DNA from: CAIMUS01 sp046347625
GTDB taxonomy: Bacteria; Pseudomonadota; Gammaproteobacteria; Competibacterales; Competibacteraceae
DNA: 64,000 nucleotides
Reading direction: 5' to 3'
NCBI GenBank assembly: GCA_046347625.1
Contig: JAXMFU010000001.1
Span: forward strand, 682,001-746,000
The notes below the pieces were generated by a model, which saw nothing but the letters and a program-made list of their open reading frames with translations, searched no databases and was not told where the DNA came from. Positions within the stretch are counted from its first letter, which is position 1. Each line of letters starts with the position of its first letter. The translations under genes were made by a program, and so were the position numbers. This document shows, piece by piece, positions 25,440-34,242 of the stretch.

Positions 25440-26372
25440 ATGAATTTTCAACAGCTACGCATCATTCGTGAAACGATCAAGCACAACTTCAATTTGACCG
25501 AGGTGGCGAACGCCCTCTTCACTTCCCAGTCTGGGGTGAGTAAGCATATCAAGGACTTGGAGGACGAGCTTGGGGTCGAGCTGTTCGTTCGCCGTGGCAA
25601 GCGCTTTCTCGGTCTGACCGAACCGGGTAAGGAATTGCTGATCATCGTGGAACGGATGCTGATCGATGCCGGCAACCTGCGCCGACTCGCCGAACAGTTT
25701 GCCAATCGGGATCAGGGCAATCTGTGCATTGCCACCACCCATACCCAGGCGCGTTATGCCCTGCCTCGAGTGGTACAGGCGTTCAAGAGCGCCTTTCCCA
25801 AGGTACATTTAGTATTGCATCAAGGCAGCCCCAGCGAGATTGCCGGCATGCTGCAAAGCGGGGAAGCCGATGTCGGGATTGCGACCGAAGTGCTGCATCA
25901 AGTGTCGGAACTGCTGCCGTTTCCTTTCTATAGCTGGCATCATGCGGTCATCGTGCCGGATGGACACCCGCTGACGACGGTTTCCAAGCTGAGCCTGGAA
26001 GCCATTGCTGAGTACCCAATTATTACCTATCACGAAGGTTTTACCGGCAGAACCCAGATCGATTCGACCTTTGCCGAAGCCGGGCTGGCGCCCGATATTG
26101 TGCTTTCGGCGCTGGACGCCGATGTGATTAAAACGTATGTGGAACTGGGGTTGGGCATCGGCGTTATCGCGTCGATGGCGTTCGATCCGGCCAGGGATAC
26201 TAATTTACGGTTGTTGGATTGCGCCCATTTATTCCCGTTCAATACCACTTGGCTTGCGCTCCGCCGCGGCCACTATCTGCGCGGTTTCGCCTATCGGTTT
26301 ATCGAGCAATGCTCGCCGCAACTCAGCGAATCTTATATTAAAAGTGCCCTTGCGCCGCTCCAGGGAGAATAG
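25440..26372 (+). CDS. CysB/Cbl-like LysR-family regulator
   Basis: A 310-residue LysR-type regulator. The winged helix-turn-helix at residues 1-60 (MNFQQLRIIRETI, then LTEVANALFTSQSGVSKHIK) is of the CysB/Cbl subgroup, which senses sulfur limitation through acetylserine or adenylyl sulfate. The effector domain follows from about residue 90. The adjacent sulfate-binding protein supports control of sulfur uptake. It is separated from that gene by repeats and probably has its own promoter. Confidence 0.9.
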   Translation: MNFQQLRIIRETIKHNFNLTEVANALFTSQSGVSKHIKDLEDELGVELFVRRGKRFLGLTEPGKELLIIVERMLIDAGNLRRLAEQFANRDQGNLCIATTHTQARYALPRVVQAFKSAFPKVHLVLHQGSPSEIAGMLQSGEADVGIATEVLHQVSELLPFPFYSWHHAVIVPDGHPLTTVSKLSLEAIAEYPIITYHEGFTGRTQIDSTFAEAGLAPDIVLSALDADVIKTYVELGLGIGVIASMAFDPARDTNLRLLDCAHLFPFNTTWLALRRGHYLRGFAYRFIEQCSPQLSESYIKSALAPLQGE

Positions 26373-26381
26373 ACGAGCGTC

Positions 26382-26402
26382 GTAGGGTGCGTCCTACGCA
26401 CC
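26382..26402. repeat. Short palindrome GTAGGGTGCGTCCTACGCACC
   Basis: GTAGGGTGCGT pairs with its near-inverse ACGCACC directly after the LysR stop. It may act as a transcript-end hairpin. Confidence 0.5.
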
Positions 26403-26426
26403 TTAACTTTCCCCCGGCTGGAGCCC

Positions 26427-26509
26427 GTAGGATAAGTAGAACGAAGTGAGACTCACCGTATGATCGAAGCTTTGGAATGATGGGTTTCGCTACGCTCTAC
26501 TCATCCTAC
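26427..26509. repeat. Palindromic repeat GTAGGATAAGTAGAACGAAGTGAGAC
   Basis: GTAGGATAAGTAGAACGAAG is mirrored by CGCTACGCTCTACTCATCCTAC about 80 bp later. A different family from the other dispersed palindromes in the window. Confidence 0.7.
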
Positions 26510-26539
26510 GCGAGCTACGCTGGCTGGATAGAAATCCGG

Positions 26540-26833
26540 CTATAACCGTTTGCGCCAGTACCCAGGCCGACGACTATGATGTGCTACCGCAATGACCAGG
26601 ACAACATCAGAATCAATCATATACACAACACTGAAAGGAAAACGTCGCAGTAACACCCGTCGCGTATCTGCCAAGTAAGGGCTTCCATGTATTGGGAAGG
26701 CCGTGATACGTTCAACCGCACGTTCGACCTCAGTGAGGAAAGCTGCTCCCAGCCTTGGGGTTCCAGCGTCATACCGCTCGGCTACGGCAAGGAGTTCCTC
26801 GCGGGCGGCAGGTAGAAACTCAACCGTAATCAC
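26540..26833 (-). CDS. ParE/RelE-type toxin
   Basis: A 97-residue plasmid-stabilisation-type toxin: TVEFLPAAREELLAVAERYD at the start, then the helical hairpin and FPFSVVYMIDSDVVLVIAVAHHSRRPGYW, the standard ParE/RelE C-terminal strand and end. Its start overlaps the antitoxin stop by 4 bp. ParE members poison gyrase and RelE members cleave mRNA; the sequence alone does not decide. Confidence 0.88.
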   Translation of the reverse strand: MITVEFLPAAREELLAVAERYDAGTPRLGAAFLTEVERAVERITAFPIHGSPYLADTRRVLLRRFPFSVVYMIDSDVVLVIAVAHHSRRPGYWRKRL

Positions 26834-27072
26834 TGCGGCTGCCGAGAGCGGGCTTCAGCCATAACTTGCGAGGCTGGAATCGGCTGAGCCTTGCCGCTGC
26901 GGTACTCTTTCAAACGGCGCTGGATTTCGGCTTCCCATTCGCGCTCTACTTCAATCAGGTCTTCGGTTACGTCCGTATCGAGGCTCTCAATAAGCCGACG
27001 AGCAAGGTGTGCCCGTTCGCGGACGGGTAGCTCCAGTGCTTCAACTTCTAACTTCTCTAGAGGCATGCTCAC
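26830..27072 (-). CDS. Addiction-module antitoxin
   Basis: An 80-residue protein of the small addiction-module family commonly paired with ParE/RelE toxins. It shows LPVRERAHLARRLIESLD and the EREWEAEIQRRLKEYRSG helix. The C-terminal part probably wraps the toxin. Antitoxin-first order with overlapping stop and start. Confidence 0.85.
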   Translation of the reverse strand: MSMPLEKLEVEALELPVRERAHLARRLIESLDTDVTEDLIEVEREWEAEIQRRLKEYRSGKAQPIPASQVMAEARSRQPQ

Positions 27073-27087
27073 GGTTCAATACTCCGG

Positions 27088-27378
27088 TTACGACTGTCCA
27101 AGAATATAACATTCGCTACGGAAAATTGCCCTTGTTTCCATCTGAAGAGCAGAATCCCCACGAGCGTTCAGAGCCTCTATAAGGGTACGCGCAATCTGGT
27201 ACTTATTCACCAACTTTGGATCCGAGCGCAGCTGGGTCATGATCGGTGCTAAGTCTCGCTCCGGTGTCCCTGCGCCCCTGAAGAAGACGACTACGTCGTT
27301 CTTGCTCCGGCAGAGCAAAGGAATAGTGTCTACGAGCAGAGAGAGAAGCTCAGGGGGAAAGTGGTATGAATCAGCCAT
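27088..27378 (-). pseudogene. Probable 5' fragment of a larger hypothetical gene
   Basis: A 96-residue frame starting ADSYHFPPELLSLLVDTIPL and continuing VVVFFRGAGTPERDLAPIM and YQIARTLIEALNARGD. I associate this opening with longer proteins of unknown function that continue well past this point. The last 20 residues look unrelated, suggesting loss of the 3' part. It lies directly upstream of the addiction module on the same strand. Function unknown; truncation is inferred. Confidence 0.45.
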
Positions 27379-27517
27379 ATTCCAGTGTACGAATGCGGCT
27401 GGAGCCGATGTCTTTCGAGCGGCCTAGCCAGTAATTGAACTGTTTTGTTTATCTGTACCACCGCCCCCTATCATCCGTCAAGAAAAAATTCTTGGTTAAC
27501 GGTAGCAGTCGGGTGAG

Positions 27518-27560
27518 TCGGGCAACGCGCCGCTTTCGCTTCCCTTTTGCCCGACCTACG
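27518..27560. repeat. Short inverted repeat GTCGGGCAA...TTGCCCGAC
   Basis: GTCGGGCAACGCGCCG mirrored by TTTTGCCCGACCTAC, 22 bp from the Uma2 stop. Resembles the other CGGG-type palindromes and could end the Uma2 transcript. Confidence 0.5.
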
Positions 27561-27581
27561 CAGGCTATCCACCCGTGAGAA

Positions 27582-28136
27582 TTAAGCCAAGAATAATTGC
27601 TCCAGTCCAATCCGGTAACCGATGCTGGCAAGTTCCAGGTTATCCTTAATCCCCAATTCGTAGCGCATCCAAGCATCACCCGTGCGCCGGTACAGCACGG
27701 CGGTGTGCCCAGTTGGATCGAGTAATAGGTACTCTTGCAGTGAACCCAGGGTCTGGTAATTGATGCGTTTTTCACCATCGTCATTAGCGGCAGTGCGGGG
27801 CGAAAGCACCTCGATAATCAGGCACGGTGAAGTCTCGTAGTATTCATCGGGTTCTTCCGCCACCGGGTTGCAACACACCATCACATCCGGATAGTAGAAG
27901 CGATTGGCGGCATCGATCCGCACCTTCATATCGGCTTGATAAACCCGACAGGGAGTCCCCGCCAGATGGTTCCCCAGCAGCCGGCCGCTGCGCGAGACAA
28001 GCAGATTGTGAGCGCGCGAACCGCCGGCCATTGCCACGAGCTCGCCATTCAGGTATTCATGGCGAATGTTAGCATCGCGTTCGGCGGCCAGATATTCATC
28101 TACGGTCAGCGGCTTCAATACTCTCGCAGTAGTCAT
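27582..28136 (-). CDS. Uma2-family (DUF820) nuclease-fold protein
   Basis: A 184-residue protein with the restriction-endonuclease-like fold. Seen are TVDEYLAAERDANIRHEYLNGELVAMAGGSR at the start, the acidic YYPDVMVCC and the LIIEVLSPRTAANDDGEK motif that provides the putative catalytic Asp, Glu and Lys. Uma2 genes are abundant in cyanobacteria and some proteobacteria, and their role is unresolved. A single gene 12 bp from the end of tag on the same strand. Confidence 0.9.
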   Translation of the reverse strand: MTTARVLKPLTVDEYLAAERDANIRHEYLNGELVAMAGGSRAHNLLVSRSGRLLGNHLAGTPCRVYQADMKVRIDAANRFYYPDVMVCCNPVAEEPDEYYETSPCLIIEVLSPRTAANDDGEKRINYQTLGSLQEYLLLDPTGHTAVLYRRTGDAWMRYELGIKDNLELASIGYRIGLEQLFLA

Positions 28137-28148
28137 CTTGTGCTATTT

Positions 28149-28718
28149 TCAGCTATTCAGATCGCTATAACGAAAACAATCGACAACGTGATCATTGACC
28201 ATGCCGGCGGCCTGCATAAAGGCGTAACAGATGGTCGAACCGACAAAACTGAAGCCCAGACGTTTCAATTCCTTGCTCATGGCGTCCGATTCCGGCTTGC
28301 GGGTCGGAATTTCGGCCAGAGACTTCCAGGCATTCTGTCGCGGCTTGAATTCTACAAAGCGCCAGAGAAACGCATCCAGTGAATCGAATTGTTCCTGAAC
28401 CCTGAGAACCGCTTGCGCGTTTTTTACCGCCGATTCGATCTTCAGCCGATTCCTGACAATGCCTGGATCCAGGAGTAATTGATTCACCCGGCCGGCGTCG
28501 TAATTAGCGACTTTCTGCGGATCGAAATTGTCGAACGCCCGGCGGTAATACTCTCGTTTTCTAAGAATGGTCAGCCAACTAAGCCCGGCCTGGGCACCAT
28601 CGAGTACGAGCATCTCGAAGAGTTTACTATCATCGTGCACCGGTACGCCCCATTCCTCGTCATGATAGGCGATATACAAGGGATCATTCCCGCTCCAGGC
28701 ACAACGTTTATGATTCAT
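28149..28718 (-). CDS. tag: DNA-3-methyladenine glycosylase I
   Basis: A 189-residue Tag enzyme that removes 3-methyladenine from alkylated DNA. It shows RCAWSGNDPLYIAYHDEEWG at the start (first zinc-binding Cys), the LFEMLVLDGAQAGLSW helix and the C-terminal GFSFVGSTICYAFMQAAGMVNDH with the zinc-site His. The ATG at 28718 overlaps the stop of the upstream antiporter gene (ATGA), so the two are coupled. Longer upstream extension is not conserved. Confidence 0.95.
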   Translation of the reverse strand: MNHKRCAWSGNDPLYIAYHDEEWGVPVHDDSKLFEMLVLDGAQAGLSWLTILRKREYYRRAFDNFDPQKVANYDAGRVNQLLLDPGIVRNRLKIESAVKNAQAVLRVQEQFDSLDAFLWRFVEFKPRQNAWKSLAEIPTRKPESDAMSKELKRLGFSFVGSTICYAFMQAAGMVNDHVVDCFRYSDLNS

Positions 28719-30436
28719 CAAGCCGCCTCGCTCAACGCCGGCATCAAGCCGCTCTCCGCTTCCAAGGCGTGCTCTTGTTGCCGTCGCATCCATTCATAGA
28801 CGACTTGCTCGTCGATTCCATAATCCAGCAGCACCGCCGCCGCCAGGTCCAGTCCTCGCGGAATACTCCGGGTAACCACCGCTTTCATCCCTAACGCATC
28901 GAATCTGGCTTTCTCCTCCACCGTATCGACCGCCACGAAACGTTTCAAATGAGGATACCGATCTTTCAGGATCGGGGTCAGTTCCTGGGAAATCTCGTAG
29001 CGGGCCAGGGTAATGACCGCGGTCATCCGGTGCTCGATTTGCAGGGTTTCCATCAGCCGCAGATCGGCCAGATCGCCAAAGGCTACGACATAGCCATCGG
29101 CGTTGGCCCGGACGAAGCGGTCATGAGCCATCTCCAGCGCCGTATAGGCAATATGGTGCGATTCCAGGGCATCGGCCACGCGGCGTCCGATCTCGCCCAT
29201 GCCGAAGACCACCACGGGCGGTATTTCCTGTGGGATCGACGATCTGATGCCCTGCTGACAGGCGACCATTTCCTGATTCGCCAACCGCTTGGCAAAGCGG
29301 TAGCCCCACTCGGTCAACAGTGGGGTCAATGCCAGACTGGCGGCGACACCCGTCATGATGATCGCAACCCATTCCGGGCCGAGCACATTATGCAGGGCCG
29401 GCATCCCCAGAATTACAAAGGCGAACTCGCTGCCCTGTGATAGCAGAAAGCCGAGTTGCATGGCACCCTGCAAGGGCACCTGTAACAATCGCGCGGTCAG
29501 AAAGATCAGTACGGTCTTGAGGCTCAGCAGCAACAGTAGAAATAGCAGAATCTGCCACCAGGCGCGCAGCAATACGGTAGTGTCCAGCGCCATCCCCACG
29601 GTGATAAAGAAAAAGCCGAGCAACAATCCGCGAAAGGGCTTGACCTCGGTGCGAATCACATGCCGGTAAGGGGTCTCGGAGATAATCATGCCGCCCAGAA
29701 AGGCGCCGAGCGTCAGCGAGAGATTCCAGATACCGGTGGCGCCCGCCGTGACCAGCACGATCAGCAGCGCGGTGGCGGTAAAGACCTCGGCGTCATTGGC
29801 CTTTGCCAGCACTTTGAAGAGCGGCCCGATCAGCAAGCGCCCGATCAGAATCGCCGCCGCAAAAGCCAATACCGCCTTCAGCGCCGCCAGTGCCAATGCA
29901 CCGCCCAGGGGTATCGCCTGATTCTCCAGAGAACTGGCCAGAATCAGCAGAAAGATGGCGCAGATATCCTGAAAAATCAGCACGGCGGTGGCAGTCATCC
30001 CGATCGGGCAATTCTGCTGCCCATGTTCCGTCAGGGTCTGCACGGCGACCGCTGTGGACGACAGCGCCAGGGTGGCGCCGAGCAGAAGCGCATGGGTAAA
30101 ACCCAGCCCAAAAAGCAGGGCCAGACTTCCCAGGCCGAACGCGCACAGACCGACCTGCAAAGGTCCGAACCCCAGAATGGCGCGGCGGGCCTCCCACAGA
30201 TGACCCAAGGAGAAATGGACCCCGATATCGAACAGCAGAAAGACCACGCCCAGTTCCGCTAGCAGATGGGTCGTCTCGTTTTCGGCGACGACCCCAAGAC
30301 CATGCGGACCGATCAGGATGCCGGCAAGCAGATAGCCGACAATAGGGCTTAAGCCGAGCGGTCGGGTCAACAGAATCGCCAGGGTACCGATGACCAGCAG
30401 GATAATGGCGGGTTGCAGGGCAGCGACTTGTTCCAT
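28718..30436 (-). CDS. Kef-type cation:proton antiporter with a TrkA-N domain
   Basis: A 572-residue CPA2 antiporter. About twelve membrane helices (residues 1-390) include the family core LGVVFLLFDIGVHFSLGHL and an ALSSTAVAVQTL segment. A cytosolic Rossmann RCK/TrkA-N domain follows (VVVFGMGEIGRRVADALE, about 405-520). Such proteins exchange K+ or Na+ for protons under nucleotide or glutathione control. No KefF/KefG-like ancillary gene is adjacent; it is coupled instead to tag. Confidence 0.92.
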   Translation of the reverse strand: MEQVAALQPAIILLVIGTLAILLTRPLGLSPIVGYLLAGILIGPHGLGVVAENETTHLLAELGVVFLLFDIGVHFSLGHLWEARRAILGFGPLQVGLCAFGLGSLALLFGLGFTHALLLGATLALSSTAVAVQTLTEHGQQNCPIGMTATAVLIFQDICAIFLLILASSLENQAIPLGGALALAALKAVLAFAAAILIGRLLIGPLFKVLAKANDAEVFTATALLIVLVTAGATGIWNLSLTLGAFLGGMIISETPYRHVIRTEVKPFRGLLLGFFFITVGMALDTTVLLRAWWQILLFLLLLLSLKTVLIFLTARLLQVPLQGAMQLGFLLSQGSEFAFVILGMPALHNVLGPEWVAIIMTGVAASLALTPLLTEWGYRFAKRLANQEMVACQQGIRSSIPQEIPPVVVFGMGEIGRRVADALESHHIAYTALEMAHDRFVRANADGYVVAFGDLADLRLMETLQIEHRMTAVITLARYEISQELTPILKDRYPHLKRFVAVDTVEEKARFDALGMKAVVTRSIPRGLDLAAAVLLDYGIDEQVVYEWMRRQQEHALEAESGLMPALSEAA

Positions 30437-30468
30437 ATTAAAAACTCTTTAACCTTTAACCTTTAACC

Positions 30469-32085
30469 TCACCCGACACCACTGGCCAGGTAATGGGAAA
30501 CCCGGGGACCGCCCGGTTTCAGCAGACATTGGTCGATCTGTTCCTGCAAGGCACGATCGGTCACTGTGAACCGTTCGTGCTGGCGCAGATGCTCGAGCCA
30601 GGAATCGACCAGAAAGCATTCCAGAAAACGATCGGCGTCGGCGGCGTCATGGAACAATCGCCAGCGAATGGCACCATCCCGTCGCCGGGTCCTGCCCAGT
30701 TGCCGCATCAGCGTCAGAAACTCCTGCCGTCTGTAAGGATCGATCTGATATTCCAAGGTGACCAATACCGGCCCATGATCCGGTTCGGGTTCCTGTTCGA
30801 CCATGGGCGGCGGCCAATGCAACGACGGCGTGAAATCGAGTAGTTCGCCACCGCCCAGGCGCAGCCGCCAGGCCAGCAAAAGGCCGATCAGCGCGCCCAG
30901 CGCCGCCAGCATCAGTGCGGCAGGAATACCGGCCAGTTTGGCCACCTGCCCCCAAAGTGTGCTGCCACCCGCCATACAGGCCATGAACGTTACCATAAAG
31001 AGCGCCAGCCCGCGCGCCCGTACCCATTCCGGTAATGCCAGTTGCACCGTTACTTGCAGCGCGGACAGGATCGTAAGCCAGGCGGCCCCGCTCAAGAGCA
31101 TGGCGATACCCAATAGATAAATGTTTTGTATCGTAGCCAAGGCCAGCAGCGCAACGGCATAGAGCAGGGTAGCGAGGCGCACCAGCCCATCCCGCGACAG
31201 CAGGGAACGTAATCGAGGCAGCCATACAGCGGCGGCAACCGCACCGATGCCGATACAGGTCGTCAGACCACCGTAGACCTGAGGACCGGCACCCAGTTCA
31301 CGGCGGACGACCAGAGGGAGCAATGCCCACAGCGCGCTGGCGAATACAAAAAAGGCGCCCCCCCTGAGCAGTACGACCTGCAAACGCGGCGCATGGCGGG
31401 CGTAACGTAGGCCGATTCTGAGCGCGCTGAAAAAGCGCTCGGCAGGCAAGCTGCTCTCGCGCGGCTTGCGGCGCCAGCGCTGGAGCACGATGATGATCCC
31501 CAGGAAAGATACCGCATTGAGCAGGAAGACGCTGCCCGGTCCGACAGCCGCCACGATCAGACCGGCCAACGCCGGACCAATAGCGCGGGCCACATTGATA
31601 CCCATGCTGTTCAAGGCAATGGCGCTGTGCAATTGTGCCCGTGGCACCAGTTCCGGAACAATCGCCGCCCAGGCCGGGAAGGTCAAGGCCGTACCACAAC
31701 CCAAGGCGAATGTGAGCGCCAGCAAGGTCCAGGCGGTCGTTAGTCCGGCCACGGTCAGGACGCCCAACAACCCGGCCATCAGCAGCATCCAGGTCTGAGC
31801 GCCGATCGACAGCCGGCGGCGATCCAGGATATCGGCCAGTGCCCCACCCGGTAGCGCCAGCAGCACCGTCGGTAAAGTGGTCGCCGCCTGCACCAGGGAC
31901 ACCATCACCGGCGAGGGCGCCAATGAAGTCATCAGCCAGCCGGCGCCGACATCGTGCATCCAGGTACCGATATTGGAAACCACGGCGGCGATCCACAGCC
32001 CTCGAAACAGAGGTTGGCGGAGTGGTTCCCAGGCGGAGGTTTTGTCCGGCGGGCCGGTAGTAGCCGATTGCGGTGGGTTAGTCAT
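30469..32085 (-). CDS. MFS exporter with a C-terminal ABM-like domain
   Basis: A 538-residue protein. Residues about 15-415 form a twelve-helix major-facilitator transporter of the EntS/MFS_3 type (PLFRGLWIAAVVSNIGTWMH, GGALADILDRRRLSIGAQ). The last 100 residues form a soluble domain like the antibiotic-biosynthesis-monooxygenase fold (VLVTLEYQIDPYRRQEFLTL, FLECFLVDSWLEHLRQHERF). The chosen ATG at 32085 starts just before the first helix. The fused domain may bind or sense the exported compound. Substrate unknown. Confidence 0.88.
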   Translation of the reverse strand: MTNPPQSATTGPPDKTSAWEPLRQPLFRGLWIAAVVSNIGTWMHDVGAGWLMTSLAPSPVMVSLVQAATTLPTVLLALPGGALADILDRRRLSIGAQTWMLLMAGLLGVLTVAGLTTAWTLLALTFALGCGTALTFPAWAAIVPELVPRAQLHSAIALNSMGINVARAIGPALAGLIVAAVGPGSVFLLNAVSFLGIIIVLQRWRRKPRESSLPAERFFSALRIGLRYARHAPRLQVVLLRGGAFFVFASALWALLPLVVRRELGAGPQVYGGLTTCIGIGAVAAAVWLPRLRSLLSRDGLVRLATLLYAVALLALATIQNIYLLGIAMLLSGAAWLTILSALQVTVQLALPEWVRARGLALFMVTFMACMAGGSTLWGQVAKLAGIPAALMLAALGALIGLLLAWRLRLGGGELLDFTPSLHWPPPMVEQEPEPDHGPVLVTLEYQIDPYRRQEFLTLMRQLGRTRRRDGAIRWRLFHDAADADRFLECFLVDSWLEHLRQHERFTVTDRALQEQIDQCLLKPGGPRVSHYLASGVG

Positions 32086-32118
32086 TACTTGGCGGTAGGC
32101 TCCAGGGATATAGAGGCC

Positions 32119-32200
32119 GTAGGATTGTACAACAGCATAGGCGTAGCCTGGATGCAGCGGAGCTTGCGGAGCGCAATCCAGGTTGCCGCCCAAATCCTAT
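32119..32200. repeat. Palindromic repeat GTAGCCTGGATGCAGCGGAGC
   Basis: CCTGGATGCAGCGGAGC pairs with GCGGAGCGCAATCCAGG, inside an outer TAGGATT/AATCCTA pair. It lies just upstream of the MFS gene. Confidence 0.6.
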
Positions 32201-32213
32201 AATAGGCTACCTT

Positions 32214-32380
32214 TCATGATCCGAGTAATCGGACCCAAATAAGGCGCGGTTCGACGACAGCAATACGCTCGAAGTCGCGGTCGCTGTGCAGAAGTGGGAC
32301 TCGATTTTCAACGGCGATCAGGGCAATCAGACAGCAACACGAATATAGTCGATCCAAACGGAGGTATCGACCAAAAGCAT
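32214..32380 (-). pseudogene. vapC remnant with an internal deletion
   Basis: On the minus strand ATG at 32380 reads LLVDTSVWIDYIRVAV and then stops. In the neighbouring frame the DNA continues LIALIAVENRVPLLHSDRDF and ERIAVVEPRLIW to a stop at 32214. These are the first and last parts of a VapC PIN-domain toxin; the middle, about 80 residues, is gone and the frame is shifted. It starts 6 bp after vapB, so the module has lost its toxin. Confidence 0.8.
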
Positions 32381-32386
32381 GGCGCT

Positions 32387-32617
32387 CTAATCCTCTGCCG
32401 TCCGCTCCGTAAACGAGCGCCCGGCACGAGCCTGCTTGTAATCGTAATCGGGGGCAATGAGGTCACTGCCGAAGAGATCCCGCAAGTCCGGCCGCTTGCG
32501 GCTTGCCACCAGTTCACGCAGCGCAAGGTCTACCACTTCACGCTTGGTCTTGACCTGCGTCAGTTGCATGGTCTCGGTAACGAGTTGGTCATCGAGCACG
32601 ATATTAGTACGCATCAT
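32387..32617 (-). CDS. VapB-type antitoxin, orphaned
   Basis: A 76-residue protein with an N-terminal ribbon-helix-helix (MRTNIVLDDQLVTETMQLTQ, KTKREVVDLALRELV) and a C-terminal toxin-binding tail. It is intact, but its vapC is broken by an internal deletion, so this is an orphan antitoxin. It could still repress its own promoter or neutralise a related VapC elsewhere. Confidence 0.85.
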   Translation of the reverse strand: MMRTNIVLDDQLVTETMQLTQVKTKREVVDLALRELVASRKRPDLRDLFGSDLIAPDYDYKQARAGRSFTERTAED

Positions 32618-32639
32618 ACACCTCCTATATGTATTCTAG

Positions 32640-33047
32640 TAGGCAAGAGCGCTATGGATTTGCCCAAGGCTCAAGTAGGGGTGCTGCCGTTGAATTTTTT
32701 CTGCATCCCAATGGTAAGCCAGCCGATCGAACACAACTTCTATGACCGTCGTCCGAGTACCGGTGAGATAAGGTACACCATCACTTGTCACGTCAATATG
32801 AGGATAGGCTGTTACGTGCGACTACATCCTCGTAGTTATGGCGATAGATGGTGCCCGCGCCGGCCATATCTTTCCATGCAATCGATGTATACCGTGCTTT
32901 CGAATCGCCGGGCAACAGGCGGCCGGAAAGAGCGATGCTTGCATTTTTTGTCATGGCTGGCTATCAATATATAGCGTCGGATAGCCAGGCGTGAATTCGG
33001 ACAATCACCGAAGAGAGTCAACCCAACTGAAGAATCTCAAGAGAACA
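32640..33047. other. Gene-free stretch upstream of the CA-like gene
   Basis: About 400 bp with no convincing reading frame, repeat or terminator. Frames that cross it lack family resemblance. Confidence 0.5.
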
Positions 33048-33701
33048 ATGCAACAGCAACTGCAAATCCTGTGTCCCGAAGACGTGAACACTATTCCCCA
33101 TGCAGTGGGCACCCAGTACCGCATGATCGTCCCCGGCGGCTTTGTTCCCGGTCACTTGCAGATGATCTATGTCTATCTGCTGTCGAAGAAAATCGGCAAG
33201 GTCAGTATCTATCGGCATCAGGGATGCCGGTACCCGGTCGTGGGGCGACTCGCCGCGCTGACGGTAGGATTGTTTCGGGCCTTGCCGAAACTGCCGGTCG
33301 AAGTCATCTGGACTCGACCTGCCGCCACTCCCGTGAACCCGATCGAAGTGGTCGTCATCCAGTGCGTCGATTGCCGCTATCAGGACCTGGGCCGTTTATC
33401 ATCGACCCTGCATGATCCGCTCGAAGAAGGCAGGGCGCTGTTGGTCAGAGTGCCGGGCGCTCGTGCTCCCCGAACCTTGTTGACGACCTTACACAGGATA
33501 GCGCCTTCACCAAAGAAGGTCATCGTGCTCGCTCATCCGGACTGTGCCTACGAAAAATACTTTTTTATACCCTCGTGGGCGCGGTGGTGGTGGCGCGGTA
33601 AGCGTCCGGCGGAGTGGACCTTCGCGGCGGCTAAAAAGACATGGTCCAATGCAGAGGTCGTCCTGGTGGAGGATGATCACCCGGCGGGTGTCCCGCATTA
33701 G
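33048..33701 (+). CDS. Beta-carbonic-anhydrase-like protein
   Basis: A 217-residue protein that I do not recognise by overall sequence. It carries the two signature elements of beta carbonic anhydrases at the right spacing: CxDxR as CVDCR (Cys106, Asp108, Arg110) and HxxC as HPDC (His163, Cys166). These would give a Cys-His-Cys zinc site and the Asp-Arg dyad, 57 residues apart, close to the spacing in E. coli beta-CA. The strand context VVVIQCVDCRY and KKVIVLAHPDCAY also fits. The start is uncertain: ATG 33048 is chosen, with GTG 32991 possible. Whether it hydrates CO2 is unknown. Confidence 0.55.
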   Translation: MQQQLQILCPEDVNTIPHAVGTQYRMIVPGGFVPGHLQMIYVYLLSKKIGKVSIYRHQGCRYPVVGRLAALTVGLFRALPKLPVEVIWTRPAATPVNPIEVVVIQCVDCRYQDLGRLSSTLHDPLEEGRALLVRVPGARAPRTLLTTLHRIAPSPKKVIVLAHPDCAYEKYFFIPSWARWWWRGKRPAEWTFAAAKKTWSNAEVVLVEDDHPAGVPH

Positions 33702-33753
33702 CGGGCCGGCGGCGAATCTCCAGAGAGGCGGTGCCGGCCGGCGCTGAACCGCC

Positions 33754-34173
33754 TCACTCGCCGATGATTTTAACCAGTGCCCGTTTTCTCCGCCGGCCGT
33801 CGAATTCGCCGTAGAAAATCTGCTCCCAGGGACCGAAATCCAGACGACCCTCGGTAACGGCGACCACCACCTCCCGTCCCATTACCTGGCGTTTGAGATG
33901 GGCATCGGCGTTATCCTCCCCGGTCAGATTATGGCGATACCGGCTGGTCGGTTCATGCGGCGCCAGCTTTTCCAGCCAGACATCGTAATCGTGATGCAGG
34001 CCGCTCTCGTCGTCGTTGATAAACACCGAAGCGGTAATATGCATGGCGTTCACCAGTACCAACCCTTCCTTGATACCGCTCTCCCGCAGGTATTCCTGTA
34101 CCTGCGGGGTAATGTTGATAAACCCGCGTCGGCTGGGAACGTTGAACCAGAGTTCTTTACGATAGCTTTTCAT
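33754..34173 (-). CDS. YjbQ / UPF0047 family protein
   Basis: A 139-residue protein of the YjbQ family, with thiamine-phosphate-synthase side activity reported for some members. Diagnostic elements are INITPQVQEYLRESGIKEGLVLVNAMHITASVFINDDE near the start (seen in parts), YRHNLTGEDNADAHLKRQVM and GPWEQIFYGEFDGRRRKR at the end. A monocistronic gene on the minus strand. Confidence 0.92.
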   Translation of the reverse strand: MKSYRKELWFNVPSRRGFINITPQVQEYLRESGIKEGLVLVNAMHITASVFINDDESGLHHDYDVWLEKLAPHEPTSRYRHNLTGEDNADAHLKRQVMGREVVVAVTEGRLDFGPWEQIFYGEFDGRRRKRALVKIIGE

Positions 34174-34242
34174 AAATCCTCCAAGGTAATTCGGAGTACG
34201 TGAACATCGCGTCGCTTAGATTCGCTTCCTACCGAGCCGATC

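Noticed and set aside
32294..32974. 226-codon plus-strand frame across the vapBC remnant
   Set aside because: Antisense to vapB and the vapC remnant; the remainder has no protein-like features.
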